Shown here: positions 43,891 to 54,228 of the stretch, piece after piece
How positions within the stretch are numbered: position 1 is the stretch's first letter
Layout of the letters: each line of letters opens with the position of its first letter
Assembly: GCA_964594635.1 (NCBI GenBank)
Contig: CAZQMV010000010.1
Span: 1-64,000 of the forward strand
Source: Berkiella sp964594635
GTDB lineage: Bacteria; Pseudomonadota; Gammaproteobacteria; Berkiellales; Berkiellaceae
DNA length: 64,000 nt
Direction of reading: 5' to 3'
Made by a program: the position numbers and the translations under genes
The notes under the pieces: model-generated
Databases searched by the model: none
The model's input: the letters and a program-made list of their open reading frames with translations, nothing else
What the model was told of the DNA's origin: nothing

Positions 43891-45036
43891 CTAGTCTTCT
43901 TGGCGGCGTAAAAAAGCTGGAATATCAAGATAATCTAACTCTTCAGCTGCCGTTTCTTTGGTTCGTGACGACGTCGTGGTCGTTGGATGAGTCTTTTTTA
44001 AGGCTCCCTGACGCATTTGACGAAAGCTTTCGCGTGATTCTTTCTCTTCTGCCCAAGGTGAGCCAGTTTTTTGACTTCCAAGACCTGTGGCAACCAAAGT
44101 CACACGTAACTCATCTGTCATTTGTGGATCAATGACAGTACCAACGATAACGGTTGCATTATCTGAGGTGAAATTCTTAATCGCATCGCCCACTTCTTCA
44201 AATTCAGAAATCGACAGATCCATACCGGCGGTAACGTTAACCAATACGCCTTTTGCACCCGCTAAATCGATATCATCTAATAAGGGGCTAGAAATAGCAG
44301 CATCAGCAGCAACACGAGCACGGTTTTCACCACGCGCAGTACCGGTACCCATCATTGCAATACCCATTTCCGACATCACGGTTCTAACGTCAGCAAAGTC
44401 GACGTTAATCAAACCGGGACGGGTAATTAATTCAGCAATACCTTGAACAGCACCAAGTAATACATTGTTTGCTGCACGGAATGCATCAAGCAATGTAACG
44501 CCTTTACCTAATACGGTCAGTAATTTTTCATTAGGAATCGTAATCAACGAATCAACGTGTTGGCTTAAGGAACGAATACCTTCTTCAGCAATCAACATGC
44601 GTTTACGACCTTCAAATGGGAAGGGGCGTGTAACAACAGCAACCGTTAATGCGCCCAGTTCTCTCGCAATTTCTGCTACTACAGGTGCGCCACCCGTACC
44701 TGTACCACCGCCCATACCGGCAGTGATGAAAACCATATCCGCGCCTTGTAATACTTCTCGAATACGATCGAGATCTTCTAATGCTGCTTGACGCCCAATT
44801 TCTGGGTTTGCACCAGCGCCTAGACCTTTGGTGACGTCGCCACCCAATTGTAATACGGTACGTGCAGCAGAGTTACGTAACGCTTGTGCATCCGTATTCG
44901 CACAAATAAATTCAACGCCTTCAATATCAGCGCTAACCATGTGTTCAATGGCATTGCCACCACCGCCACCGACACCAATTACTTTAATAACCGCGGTTTG
45001 AGGATAACTATCCAGCAGTTCGAACATTTGACTCAT
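43891..45036 (-). CDS. ftsZ: Cell division GTPase FtsZ
   Basis: Tubulin homologue forming the Z ring, ~381 residues. GTP motif GGGTGTGGAPVVAEIA, N-terminal KVIGVGGGGGNAIEHM and T7 loop NVDFADVRTVM are present. The C-terminal peptide YLDIPAFLRRQ binds FtsA/ZipA. Start at 45036 is chosen because AAAGGAG lies immediately upstream; an ATG at 45063 would swallow that site. Confidence 0.98.
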   Translation of the reverse strand: MSQMFELLDSYPQTAVIKVIGVGGGGGNAIEHMVSADIEGVEFICANTDAQALRNSAARTVLQLGGDVTKGLGAGANPEIGRQAALEDLDRIREVLQGADMVFITAGMGGGTGTGGAPVVAEIARELGALTVAVVTRPFPFEGRKRMLIAEEGIRSLSQHVDSLITIPNEKLLTVLGKGVTLLDAFRAANNVLLGAVQGIAELITRPGLINVDFADVRTVMSEMGIAMMGTGTARGENRARVAADAAISSPLLDDIDLAGAKGVLVNVTAGMDLSISEFEEVGDAIKNFTSDNATVIVGTVIDPQMTDELRVTLVATGLGSQKTGSPWAEEKESRESFRQMRQGALKKTHPTTTTSSRTKETAAEELDYLDIPAFLRRQED

Positions 45037-45099
45037 CTTTGCTCCTTTGGCTCTGTCTGACACTTAATGGGTGCACCCATTTAAGTATGTTATTCTGAA

Positions 45100-46335
45100 C
45101 TAAAAATTCCCCTGAAACCAACGTTTGACCTTACCCCACATGCCAGACAACCGCTGCCCAGTTGAAACATCCATATGACGTTCCAATTGTTGTTGTCTTC
45201 CATAAAGAAGTAAACCAATCCCTGTAGAGTAAATCGGGTTACGTTGAACATCAACTAAGCCAGTCACATATCGTGGTAACCCAAGACGAACTGGCATACG
45301 GAAAATGTCTTCGGCTAATTCAATCACGCCTGGCATTTGCGCGCTGCCACCTGTGACAACAATACCAGAGCTGATAACTTCTTCTAAGCCTTGACGTTGT
45401 AACTCTGCTCGAACTAAGCTAAATAACTCTTCGTAACGAGGCTCAACTACTTCGGCTAAGGTTGTGCGAGAAAGTTGACGCGCAGGTCTATCCGTTCCAC
45501 CTGGGATATCAATCATTTCTTCATGATCGGTTAATTTTCTTAAAGCACAGGCATACTTCAACTTAATAGCCTCTGCATTTTGCGTTGGGATACGTAAAGC
45601 CACTGCAATATCGTTTGTGACTTGATCGCCGGCAATAGGAATAACTGCGGTGTGACGAATGGAACCGTTTGTGAAAACTGCGATGTCCGTTGTGCCACCG
45701 CCAATATCCACTAAGCAAACGCCTAATTCTTTTTCATCATCGGTTAATACCGCATAACTTGAAGCAAGCTGCTCAAGAATAATGTCGTCAACTTCTAATC
45801 CACAACGACGAATACATTTAACAATATTTTGCGCCGCACTCACACTGCCTGTCACCATGTGGACCTTAGATTCAAGTCGAACACCTGACATTCCAATGGG
45901 TTCTTTGATACCGTCTTGGGCATCAATGATAAATTGCTGTGGCAGGATATGGAGAATTTTTTGATCGGCAGGAATGGCTACGGCTTTGGCTGCATCAATC
46001 ACGCGATCGACATCAGCCTGGGTGACTTCATGTTCGCGGATAGCCACAATGCCATGCGAATTTAAGCTGCGAATGTGGCTGCCTGCAATCCCCGTAAAAA
46101 CGGAATGGATTTGACACCCTGCCATTAACTCAGCTTCTTCGATAGCGCGCTGTATCGATTGAACGGTTGATTCAATATTGACAACCACCCCTCTCTTTAA
46201 ACCCAAAGAAGGATGTGAACCGATTCCAATTACCTCGATATTACCCTCTGCGGAAATGTCGCCAACAATCGCGACAACTTTGGAAGTACCAATATCGAGT
46301 CCAACAATTAAATTTTTGTCCGGTCTTTTAGACAT
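45100..46335 (-). CDS. ftsA: Cell division protein FtsA
   Basis: Actin-fold membrane tether of FtsZ, 411 residues. IVGLDIGTSKVVAIVG (phosphate 1), the 1C domain, CLVDIGGGTTDIAVF (phosphate 2) and VVTGGSAQMPG are present. The C-terminal amphipathic helix (MWGKVKRWFQGNF) would bind the membrane. A 175-bp gap separates it from ftsQ, unusual in this compact cluster, and TGCTAAT in the gap may belong to an internal promoter. Confidence 0.97.
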   Translation of the reverse strand: MSKRPDKNLIVGLDIGTSKVVAIVGDISAEGNIEVIGIGSHPSLGLKRGVVVNIESTVQSIQRAIEEAELMAGCQIHSVFTGIAGSHIRSLNSHGIVAIREHEVTQADVDRVIDAAKAVAIPADQKILHILPQQFIIDAQDGIKEPIGMSGVRLESKVHMVTGSVSAAQNIVKCIRRCGLEVDDIILEQLASSYAVLTDDEKELGVCLVDIGGGTTDIAVFTNGSIRHTAVIPIAGDQVTNDIAVALRIPTQNAEAIKLKYACALRKLTDHEEMIDIPGGTDRPARQLSRTTLAEVVEPRYEELFSLVRAELQRQGLEEVISSGIVVTGGSAQMPGVIELAEDIFRMPVRLGLPRYVTGLVDVQRNPIYSTGIGLLLYGRQQQLERHMDVSTGQRLSGMWGKVKRWFQGNF

Positions 46336-46510
46336 TTAACTCATGTCTCCCTATTATCAATAATCCATTATCCCGGCGAGTCCTAAAACTATTGTCATTA
46401 GCATAAACCAAAATATGAACAAACCCCACGTTTATTCAGCAAGAAGTTTGAAATAGTCACAAAATTTATCCATTTACCCCCCTCTTGCGGGCAATTTTGG
46501 TTAGGCATCC

Positions 46511-47263
46511 TTATTTCCAACCAACTGCCATGCCACTGGTATAACGCAGATCGACATAGGCCATTTGGGTTTGTTTAGCGGCAAAGTGCTTATCGTAAAC
46601 CCGAATAAATCGGTGTAACCGCGCTAAAATATCATGCGTTCCAAGTATGATTGTGGTGCCATTGGATAAGCGCAATTGCCATGCACCCCGTGGTGCAAGC
46701 ACTAAATGCGTTATATGTAATTGTAATGGCGTCAACATCTTTTCCATTTCCAGATATTGCTGCCAAACTGTACTAAAACGACCATCAGGCCCTTTTAATA
46801 CAGGTAAATCAGGTAAATTCAATGCTGTCATATTAGGCGTGAATAAAGCACCTTGTTCACTCAGAAGGCCTGTATCACCCCAAAAAGCAGCTGGCGTATG
46901 TTCTTCAAAGCGGATAACTAACTGATGTGGCCAAACTTTACGAACATCCACTTGCTTAACCCAGGGTAGATAGAGCAACTTGCTGCGAATTTTTGAAACT
47001 TTGAGTTGAAAAAAACCACGCTTCATTTCAGGAATAATGATTTGATAAAGTTCTGATTGTGTCAGGTGTTTTTTATCGCCAATGAGCTTAACGGAGGTTA
47101 GCGGAAAATTAACGGGATCTAAAAACCAACAAGCGGCATAGCCCACCATGAAAAAAAGACACAAAGCGCTAAGACCCATCCCCAATCGTTTCCAGATCTG
47201 GGTCGGTTGCTTGTGCCGTTTTTCAATGGCATGACGAATTTTTTGCCGAGGTGTTTTCACCAT
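46511..47263 (-). CDS. ftsQ: Cell division protein FtsQ
   Basis: Bitopic divisome protein, 250 residues. A basic cytoplasmic tail, one membrane helix (MGLSALCLFFMVGYAACWFL), then the POTRA domain starting FPLTSVKLIGDKKHLTQSEL and the beta domain ending in VDLRYTSGMAVGWK. It recruits FtsL/FtsB. Gap to ddl is 16 bp. Confidence 0.95.
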   Translation of the reverse strand: MVKTPRQKIRHAIEKRHKQPTQIWKRLGMGLSALCLFFMVGYAACWFLDPVNFPLTSVKLIGDKKHLTQSELYQIIIPEMKRGFFQLKVSKIRSKLLYLPWVKQVDVRKVWPHQLVIRFEEHTPAAFWGDTGLLSEQGALFTPNMTALNLPDLPVLKGPDGRFSTVWQQYLEMEKMLTPLQLHITHLVLAPRGAWQLRLSNGTTIILGTHDILARLHRFIRVYDKHFAAKQTQMAYVDLRYTSGMAVGWK

Positions 47264-47279
47264 AAATCATCAATACCAA

Positions 47280-48296
47280 TTAAGCTGTTAAACCAACTAT
47301 ATTTTCTGGTAGCGCTTCAACCAAGGTTGTTTCTAAAATCGCAAGCACGAGCTTATCAAAATCCATTCCAGCTGCTTTTGCTGCCATGGGCACAAGGCTA
47401 TGCAAAGTCATACCGGGGATCGTGTTCACTTCCAAGACCCAACATTTCCCTTGTTGGTCTTGCATGAAATCAACTCGCCCCCAACCTTCACACCCTAACG
47501 CATAAAAGGCCCGCAAAGCGAGAGCACGCAGTGTCCGTTCTTTTGCCATGGATAAAGGAGCAGGACAAATATACTGTGTTTCTTCCGATTCATATTTGGC
47601 ATTGAAATCATACAATTCACTTGCCGTGCGAATTTCGATGGAAGGCAAAGCCGTTTCGCCCACAATCGCAACTGTCACATTTTTCCCTTCAATCCATTTT
47701 TCAATGATCACATCGCCATAGCGCGCTGCTCTCTCAAATGCATTATTGATTTCATCAGCTTGATTAACGCGTGTTATCCCAATGCTCGAACCTTCAGACA
47801 CCGGCTTCACGCAAACCGGAAATCCCATTTTTTCTGAAATCGTCTTTGCTTGGTCGATCGTTTTCGCAATGCCAAAATCAGGTGTTGGAATGCGCAATCC
47901 ATGCATCACCAATTTAGCACGCGCCTTATCCATCGCTAGCGCAGAGGCAGCAACGCCACTACCGGTAAATGGAATGCCTAACATTTGCAGCAAACCTTGG
48001 ATAACACCGTCTTCGCCCTCTTTACCATGCAAAGCAACAAAAGCGCGATTAAATTTTCCTTCAATCAACTTTTGTGCAAGATGCTGATCAGGATCAATGC
48101 CATGGGCATCTATGCCTTGACGAAGCAAGGCTGCCAAAATATTTTGACCACTTTGTAATGAGATCTCTCTTTCGGAAGAGCGGCCCCCCAGCAAAACGGC
48201 CACTTTGCCAAACTCACTCATTTGACTGGCGCGCACAGCTGTTCTGACTAACGATTTTTCGGTGAAGGTTTCATAATGATGAATGAGATTAGCCAT
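47280..48296 (-). CDS. ddlB: D-alanine--D-alanine ligase
   Basis: ATP-grasp ligase making D-Ala-D-Ala, 338 residues. KVAVLLGGRSSEREISL begins only at residue 30, so there is a 25-residue N-terminal extension. AGGGGA before the first ATG supports it; an internal ATG at 48221 would give the usual length without a clear ribosome site. VKPVSEGSSIGI and VLEVNTIPGMT are the ATP and metal motifs. The start overlaps the murB stop by 8 bp. Confidence 0.95.
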   Translation of the reverse strand: MANLIHHYETFTEKSLVRTAVRASQMSEFGKVAVLLGGRSSEREISLQSGQNILAALLRQGIDAHGIDPDQHLAQKLIEGKFNRAFVALHGKEGEDGVIQGLLQMLGIPFTGSGVAASALAMDKARAKLVMHGLRIPTPDFGIAKTIDQAKTISEKMGFPVCVKPVSEGSSIGITRVNQADEINNAFERAARYGDVIIEKWIEGKNVTVAIVGETALPSIEIRTASELYDFNAKYESEETQYICPAPLSMAKERTLRALALRAFYALGCEGWGRVDFMQDQQGKCWVLEVNTIPGMTLHSLVPMAAKAAGMDFDKLVLAILETTLVEALPENIVGLTA

Positions 48297-49194
48297 TTGC
48301 GTCCCCTGTTTGTCCCAGAATTTTTACTTCTGCTTGTAAACGAATGCCAAACTTAGCTTCAACAGTTGACTCGATGGTGCTCATAAGCGTTTCAACATCA
48401 TGGGCACTGGCTTTTTGACAGTTAATAATAAAATTTGCATGCTTGGGTGAGACCATGGCGTCACCCACGCGATATCCTTTCAATTGGCATTCCTCTATTA
48501 GTCTAGCTGCAAAATCACCGGGTGGGTTACGGTAAACTGAGCCACAATTCCAAGTACCAATCGGCTGCGTTGCACCACGCTTGCGCAGTAACGCTTTAAT
48601 ATCATTTAGGCCATCGGCATTTTCTTTACGTTTGAAGCGAAAAACCCCTTCCACAAAAACACAACCGATGTTTGCTGCAACCGTGGATTTTACGCTGCGA
48701 TAGCCAATATCGTAATCTTGAGGTGTTAAATGCTGGAGCGTTCCTTGGCGACTCATGACTGTCACCGCTTCAACCCATTCCCAGGTTTCACCACCGAAAG
48801 CACCTGCATTCATGGCAAGCGCACCCCCAACGGTACCTGGAATTCCTGCAAAGAACGCAGCATCAGGAAAACCGAGACGACTACAAAATCGCGCTAACTT
48901 CGCACAAGTGACGCCCGCTTCAGCAACCACCGCACCATCTTCACGTTGATAAAGCTGTTGCAATTGGCGTGTACCAATCACTGCACCTTTGATCCCGGCA
49001 TCGCGAATGAGCACATTGCTGCCAAGTCCTAACCAAGTGACTGGCAATTGTGCAGGTAACAAACTTAGGTAATCAGCTAACAAGGATGTTGTCGAGGGGC
49101 TATAAAATCGCTCAGCAACGCCACCGATGTGCCAGCTGGTCCAAGGCGCTAAATATTCATTAAATACTTCACCCGTTAATAGAGGGATTAGCAT
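48289..49194 (-). CDS. murB: UDP-N-acetylenolpyruvoylglucosamine reductase
   Basis: FAD enzyme reducing the enolpyruvyl group to form UDP-MurNAc, 301 residues. NTSWHIGG-type start (APWTSWHIGGVAERFY), GLGSNVLIRD (FAD), FAGIPGTVGGALAMNAGAFGGE and CGSVYRNPPGDFAARLIE with the catalytic Ser region. A type IIa-like enzyme by length. Confidence 0.96.
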   Translation of the reverse strand: MLIPLLTGEVFNEYLAPWTSWHIGGVAERFYSPSTTSLLADYLSLLPAQLPVTWLGLGSNVLIRDAGIKGAVIGTRQLQQLYQREDGAVVAEAGVTCAKLARFCSRLGFPDAAFFAGIPGTVGGALAMNAGAFGGETWEWVEAVTVMSRQGTLQHLTPQDYDIGYRSVKSTVAANIGCVFVEGVFRFKRKENADGLNDIKALLRKRGATQPIGTWNCGSVYRNPPGDFAARLIEECQLKGYRVGDAMVSPKHANFIINCQKASAHDVETLMSTIESTVEAKFGIRLQAEVKILGQTGDANG

Positions 49195-49197
49195 TCG

Positions 49198-50640
49198 TTA
49201 CCTCGTTCCACTCTTTGTCGTTAAGGGCGCTTGACCGACTAATTCCAAAGCAGCACTGCCAATATTCCCTGCGCCTTGTAAAAATAAGATGTCATCAGGC
49301 ATTAAGACATTATCCAGTACTTCTTTTAATTGCTGTACCGATTGCACAAAAATCGGATCCACACTGCCGCGTTGACGAATAGAACGACATAACGTGCGAC
49401 TATCGGCACCTGCAATAGGCTCTTCACCTGCTGCATAGACTTCCAACAAGATCAACACATCCACGTTAGACAATACCTCGGTAAAGTCTTCAAACAACAT
49501 GCTGGTGCGTGTATAACGATGGGGTTGGAAAGCCATCACTAACCGTTTTTCTGGCCATGCACCACGGGCGGCTTCAATGGTGACACGCACTTCTTGCGGG
49601 TGGTGACCATAATCTTCAATGATCTTCGCTGCGCCATTAGGTAAGGCATAATCGCCATGAATATGAAAACGTCGTCCAATCCCCGCAAATTCTGCTAACG
49701 ATTGGCAAATCGCACTGTCACTCACGCCTTCTTCTGAGGCAACCGCTATCGCTGCTAACGCATTTAAAACGTTATGCTTACCTGGCAAATTCAATTGGAT
49801 CTGTAGTGTGGGACGATTGGTGCGATGAACGTCAAAACGACATTGCGTGCCTATCTGTTGATAATTCGTTGCACGATAATCCGCTTTCTCATGAAAACCG
49901 TAAGTCATTAATGGTCTGGCGACTTGAGGTAATATGGATTCAGTCACGGGACAATCAATGCAGACCACCCCATAACCATAAAACGGCAAGTTGTGCAAAA
50001 ATTGAATAAAGGTTTCTTTGAGCTTAGAGAAATCATTGTCATACGTCCCTAAGTGATCGGTATCGATGTTAGTGACAATAGCAACCATCGGATGCAAATG
50101 TAAAAAAGAAGCATCGCTTTCATCGGCTTCAGCAACTAAGAATCGGCTGGCGCCTAAACGCGCATTGGTATCGGCGCTATTTAATTTGCCACCAATCACA
50201 AAGGTGGGATCTAAGCCCCCTTGTGCCAAGATGCTTGAAATTAAACTGGTGGTGGTGGTTTTACCATGCGTTCCGGCGACCGCAATGCCATAACGAAAAC
50301 GCATCAGCTCTGCTAACATGGCAGCACGCGCCACAATCGGGATCCGCAATTGTCTGGCTTTCATGATCTCTTGATTGTCTTCTTGGATCGCGCTCGAAAC
50401 CACCACCACGTCTGCGCCAATCACATTGTCTGATGTGTGGGTGTGGTAAATGTGTGCACCCAGTTTTTCTAAACGGGCAGTCACTTGGTTACGCGCAGGA
50501 TCAGAGCCGGTCACCTGGTAACCTTGCGTTAATAACACTTCGGCAATACCACTCATGCCAACGCCACCAATCCCAATAAAGTGGATGGTTTTAATGCGCC
50601 GCATTTCTGGCACGGTAAACTGATTATTCTTATGATTCAC
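49198..50640 (-). CDS. murC: UDP-N-acetylmuramate--L-alanine ligase
   Basis: Mur ligase adding L-Ala, 480 residues. FIGIGGVGMSGIAEVLLTQGYQVTGSD is the UDP domain, VAGTHGKTTTTSLIS the ATP loop and EDYGHHPQEV the substrate motif. The first 11 bp overlap the end of murG. Confidence 0.97.
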   Translation of the reverse strand: MNHKNNQFTVPEMRRIKTIHFIGIGGVGMSGIAEVLLTQGYQVTGSDPARNQVTARLEKLGAHIYHTHTSDNVIGADVVVVSSAIQEDNQEIMKARQLRIPIVARAAMLAELMRFRYGIAVAGTHGKTTTTSLISSILAQGGLDPTFVIGGKLNSADTNARLGASRFLVAEADESDASFLHLHPMVAIVTNIDTDHLGTYDNDFSKLKETFIQFLHNLPFYGYGVVCIDCPVTESILPQVARPLMTYGFHEKADYRATNYQQIGTQCRFDVHRTNRPTLQIQLNLPGKHNVLNALAAIAVASEEGVSDSAICQSLAEFAGIGRRFHIHGDYALPNGAAKIIEDYGHHPQEVRVTIEAARGAWPEKRLVMAFQPHRYTRTSMLFEDFTEVLSNVDVLILLEVYAAGEEPIAGADSRTLCRSIRQRGSVDPIFVQSVQQLKEVLDNVLMPDDILFLQGAGNIGSAALELVGQAPLTTKSGTR

Positions 50641-51733
50641 AACTAACCTCTAAACATTGTTCTGCGACTTTTGTCGTTGCTAAAGGTTTGGCTAAAGCAT
50701 AACTCGCAAGAGCCATAGCAAGACGCTTTTCGGGATGCGTAATTAAATCTAATAACAATTCACTGAGTTCAGCAGGCGTTAACGCTGACTGTTGCAGTAA
50801 AAAGGCAGCGCCCTTTTCACTTAAATATCTGGCGTTAAATGTCTGATGATCATCAACAGCAAAAGGAAATGGGATCAAAATGCTGGGTAAGCCTACGGCA
50901 CAGATCTCCGCAATCGTGAGAGCACCGGATCGGCAGATCACAATATCTGCCCATGCATAGGCTTCTTGCATATCTTGAATAAAATCGGAAACCTGCGCTT
51001 TTATTTCACCGTTATCATAATTTCTTTTAGTGACATCTAGGTTATTTTTACCGGTCTGATGCCAAATTAAAGGACGGCATGATGCAGGCAATAACGCAAT
51101 GGCTTGTGGGATCACGTCATTTAATTTGGTTGCCCCTTGAGAGCCCCCTAAAATTAATACCCGAACCTGAGACTGGCGTGTGCTCAAGCGATCGGTGGGT
51201 GGCAAAATATTTAAAATATCTTGGCGCACAGGATTGCCTGTTTCGACAATCTTGTTGGTTTGACGCGCTTTAAACGCACCTGGAAAAGCAACCATAATGC
51301 GGCGAGCAAAATTCGCTAAAACGCGATTGGTCCAACCGGCAATGGCATTTTGTTCGTGTAACACAATAGGGCAACGCATTGCCCAGGCTGCAATAGCGCC
51401 AGGTCCTGAAACATAACCGCCCATACACAAAACAGCGCTGGGGCATTCTTTCATCAGCACACGATAGGATTGAAAAATGGCTTTCAGAATTTTAAAAGGC
51501 GCTAGCAATAAGGTATAAGCTTTTTTGCCACGCAGGCCTTGGATATCGATAAAGGAGATCGGAAAATTTTCTTGGGGAACAAGGCGCGCTTCAATACCGG
51601 CATGCGTGCCAAGCCAATGCACTTGATGGCCCTGAAGGCGAAGATGTCGCGCAACAGCTAACGCGGGCATAACATGCCCACCGGTACCACCGGCAATGAT
51701 CATGACTTTAATTTTATTTTCGGTAGCGTCCAA
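50630..51733 (-). CDS. murG: Undecaprenyl-PP-MurNAc-pentapeptide GlcNAc transferase MurG
   Basis: Makes lipid II from lipid I at the inner membrane face, 367 residues. MIIAGGTGGHVMPALAVA (G-loop 1), LHEQNAIAGWTNR and GGSQGATKLN (G-loop) are intact, as is the CRSGALTIAEI donor-site segment. Translation starts at a TTG (51733) with GGGAG seven bases upstream, lying within the ftsW 3' end; an ATG at 51703 would cut ten residues. Confidence 0.96.
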   Translation of the reverse strand: MDATENKIKVMIIAGGTGGHVMPALAVARHLRLQGHQVHWLGTHAGIEARLVPQENFPISFIDIQGLRGKKAYTLLLAPFKILKAIFQSYRVLMKECPSAVLCMGGYVSGPGAIAAWAMRCPIVLHEQNAIAGWTNRVLANFARRIMVAFPGAFKARQTNKIVETGNPVRQDILNILPPTDRLSTRQSQVRVLILGGSQGATKLNDVIPQAIALLPASCRPLIWHQTGKNNLDVTKRNYDNGEIKAQVSDFIQDMQEAYAWADIVICRSGALTIAEICAVGLPSILIPFPFAVDDHQTFNARYLSEKGAAFLLQQSALTPAELSELLLDLITHPEKRLAMALASYALAKPLATTKVAEQCLEVSCES

Positions 51734-52874
51734 TGGTAGTCTCCCGGCTAGCGGCTAAACGATTTTCATAATCAACCCGCACGACTAACCCGACCGCAAT
51801 GCAAATAATGAGCACGCTAGATCCACCATAACTTAAGAAGGGAAGCGTTAAACCTTTAGTGGGCAATACGCCGGTATTGACACCAATGTTAATCAAAGTT
51901 TGCAAACCAACCCACAGGCTGATGCCGTAGCTCACAAATGCAGCAAAGCGATCGCCGCGCTTCTCAGCATTCAAACCAATTATCATACCACGCCAAACAA
52001 AGAGGATATACAAACCGATGGTGCCAAGTGCGCCGACCAAACCCAATTCTTCTGAAAGAACCGCAAAAATAAAGTCAGTATGTGATTCAGGTAAATAAAA
52101 TAACTTCTGAATACTGCTCCCCAGCCCTACCCCAAACCATTCTCCTCGACCAAAAGCAATCAATGCTTGAGTCAGCTGATAACCACTATCAAATTGCACG
52201 GCCCAGGGATCTAAAAAGGAGGTAAGTCGTTGTAACCGATAAGGTGCGGAAACCGCGACCAAACCTAGCGTCAACGCCACCATCACTAAGAGCACCATGA
52301 ATTGCCACAACGGCACACCGGCTAAAAACAGCATCGCTAAGGCGGTTGATAAAATGACGACCGTTGCTCCAAAGTCCGGCTCAAGAACCAGCAGTGCCCC
52401 CACTAAAGAAAGCAATAACATCGGACGAACAAATCCGGAAACGCGACTTTTTAGATCTTGGTTATGGCGGACAACATACCCTGCTAAATAAATCACGACT
52501 GCTAATTTTGCGAACTCAGAAACTTGGATCGCGGTAAATCCTAAATTAATCCAACGCGCACTGCCATTGACCACACGACCAATACCTGGGATCAACACCA
52601 AGACTAATGACGCTAAGGCTGCAACCAACAAAAATCCAGACAAACGAAACCAAATCTTGGTGGGAACTGCAGCAACCACCATGGCGCCAGCAATACCCAA
52701 CACCATGCAAAAGCCTTGATGGAAAGTGTAATAAAAAGGATGTCCTAAACGCCTTTCAGCAACCACAATGGAAGCCGAAGTCACCATGATGATCCCAAGG
52801 GCAAGCAGTGTTAACACCGATCCAATAAATAAAGGATCGATCTTTGTGATAGAAGGATTAGCTGACGTTCGCAT
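51714..52874 (-). CDS. ftsW: Lipid II polymerase FtsW
   Basis: SEDS-family septal glycosyltransferase, 386 residues, about ten membrane helices. NGSARWINLGFTAIQVSEFAKL and LVLEPDFGATVVI (catalytic Asp) and the end LPFLSYGGSSVL are diagnostic. Partners FtsI (58185). Confidence 0.97.
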   Translation of the reverse strand: MRTSANPSITKIDPLFIGSVLTLLALGIIMVTSASIVVAERRLGHPFYYTFHQGFCMVLGIAGAMVVAAVPTKIWFRLSGFLLVAALASLVLVLIPGIGRVVNGSARWINLGFTAIQVSEFAKLAVVIYLAGYVVRHNQDLKSRVSGFVRPMLLLSLVGALLVLEPDFGATVVILSTALAMLFLAGVPLWQFMVLLVMVALTLGLVAVSAPYRLQRLTSFLDPWAVQFDSGYQLTQALIAFGRGEWFGVGLGSSIQKLFYLPESHTDFIFAVLSEELGLVGALGTIGLYILFVWRGMIIGLNAEKRGDRFAAFVSYGISLWVGLQTLINIGVNTGVLPTKGLTLPFLSYGGSSVLIICIAVGLVVRVDYENRLAASRETTIGRYRK

Positions 52875-54228
52875 CGTTATGTAAAATCCTTTTTACGGCT
52901 TCGACAAAAGTATCGCCTCGATGCGCGAAATCACGATACTGATCTAAGCTAGAGCATGCTGGTGACAACAACACCACATCACCTGCTTTAGCTGTTTGGT
53001 AAGCGATCTGTACCGCATCGGCCATGTTAGTGGCAATTGAGGTGTCAACTTTTTGTGCTAAAGCTTGTTTAATAAGAGGGGTATCTTTGCCCATTAAAAT
53101 GATTTTTCGACAAAACTGAGTCACCATTGGCGCGAGATCGTTAAAATCTGCCCCTTTACCATCACCACCCAGTAATAACACAATTTTGCCAGACAGTTGT
53201 TTGCCAATCCCTTCTAGAGCAGCTTGGCATGCACCAATATTGGTACCCTTAGAATCATTGATCCATTTCACTTGATTCAAATCGGCAACGGATTGACAGC
53301 GATGTGCTAATCCTGAAAACGTTCGCAAGATCTGTAACATTGCGTCCAGAGGTAAGCCTGCAGCGGTTCCCAGTGCTAAAGCACTTAAGGCATTCGCATA
53401 GTTATGCTGACCAAACATTTTCATGTCAGTAGTCGCAAGCAACAATGTCGTTCCTCTCGCTAACCAACAAACATTATCTTGCCAGCGCAAACCCCAAACA
53501 CCTGCTTTGGGCTCTGCTAACGTAAAGTAATGACGTTGGGTTTGTTCTGTGATGAGAGAGCTGTCTGAAAGCGGGTCTTGTTGGTTAATGATCGCATGCT
53601 TGGCTTGATGAAAAATACGGTGCTTCGCATTCACGTAATCGGCAAAACTTGCATAGCGATCAAGATGATCAGGGGTAATATTTAAAACGGTTGCCGCTAT
53701 CGGCGCTAAACTGCGGGTCGTTTCTAATTGGAAACTAGACAGCTCCATCACAATTAAATCGTCATCTTGTTGATCATTGAAGGCATCTAATACGGGGGTA
53801 CCAATATTACCAATCACAGCAACTTTCTTTCCTGCTGCCTTGGCCATTTCGCCGACCAAAGTGGTCACTGTGCTTTTTCCATTGGCACCGGTGATCGCAA
53901 TCACGGGCACACGATTGAAACGCGCAAATAACTCGATGTCACCTAGAATATCAACACCGTGTGAAGCAGCTTCTTGAATACAAGGCGTACCAATGGCAAC
54001 CCCAGGGCTCACGACTAAACACTTTGCGTTATTTAAAACTGACTGCGGCCACTGTTTGCCGGTATAGACTTCAACGTCTGGATATTGTTCTCGAAATGCT
54101 TGCAGGTTTGGTGGCGCTTCGCGCGTATCCATCACCACAAAGGGCAAACCATGCCGGCTTAAAAAATGGGCGCAAGAAAGTCCTGTTACACCCAATCCAA
54201 TGACAATATATAAATCTTTATTTTTCAT
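52858..54228 (-). CDS. murD: UDP-MurNAc-L-alanine--D-glutamate ligase
   Basis: Mur ligase adding D-Glu, ~456 residues. IVIGLGVTGLSCAHFLS, AITGANGKSTVTTLVGEMA (ATP loop), NITPDHLDRY and WINDSKGTN are present. The ATG at 54228 overlaps the mraY stop (TAATG), so it is preferred over the open frame reaching 54285. Confidence 0.96.
   Translation of the reverse strand: MKNKDLYIVIGLGVTGLSCAHFLSRHGLPFVVMDTREAPPNLQAFREQYPDVEVYTGKQWPQSVLNNAKCLVVSPGVAIGTPCIQEAASHGVDILGDIELFARFNRVPVIAITGANGKSTVTTLVGEMAKAAGKKVAVIGNIGTPVLDAFNDQQDDDLIVMELSSFQLETTRSLAPIAATVLNITPDHLDRYASFADYVNAKHRIFHQAKHAIINQQDPLSDSSLITEQTQRHYFTLAEPKAGVWGLRWQDNVCWLARGTTLLLATTDMKMFGQHNYANALSALALGTAAGLPLDAMLQILRTFSGLAHRCQSVADLNQVKWINDSKGTNIGACQAALEGIGKQLSGKIVLLLGGDGKGADFNDLAPMVTQFCRKIILMGKDTPLIKQALAQKVDTSIATNMADAVQIAYQTAKAGDVVLLSPACSSLDQYRDFAHRGDTFVEAVKRILHNDANVS

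Noticed and set aside
52738..52747. GGATGTCCTA inside ftsW resembles the REP core
   Set aside because: Single copy within a conserved coding sequence, with no inverted partner.
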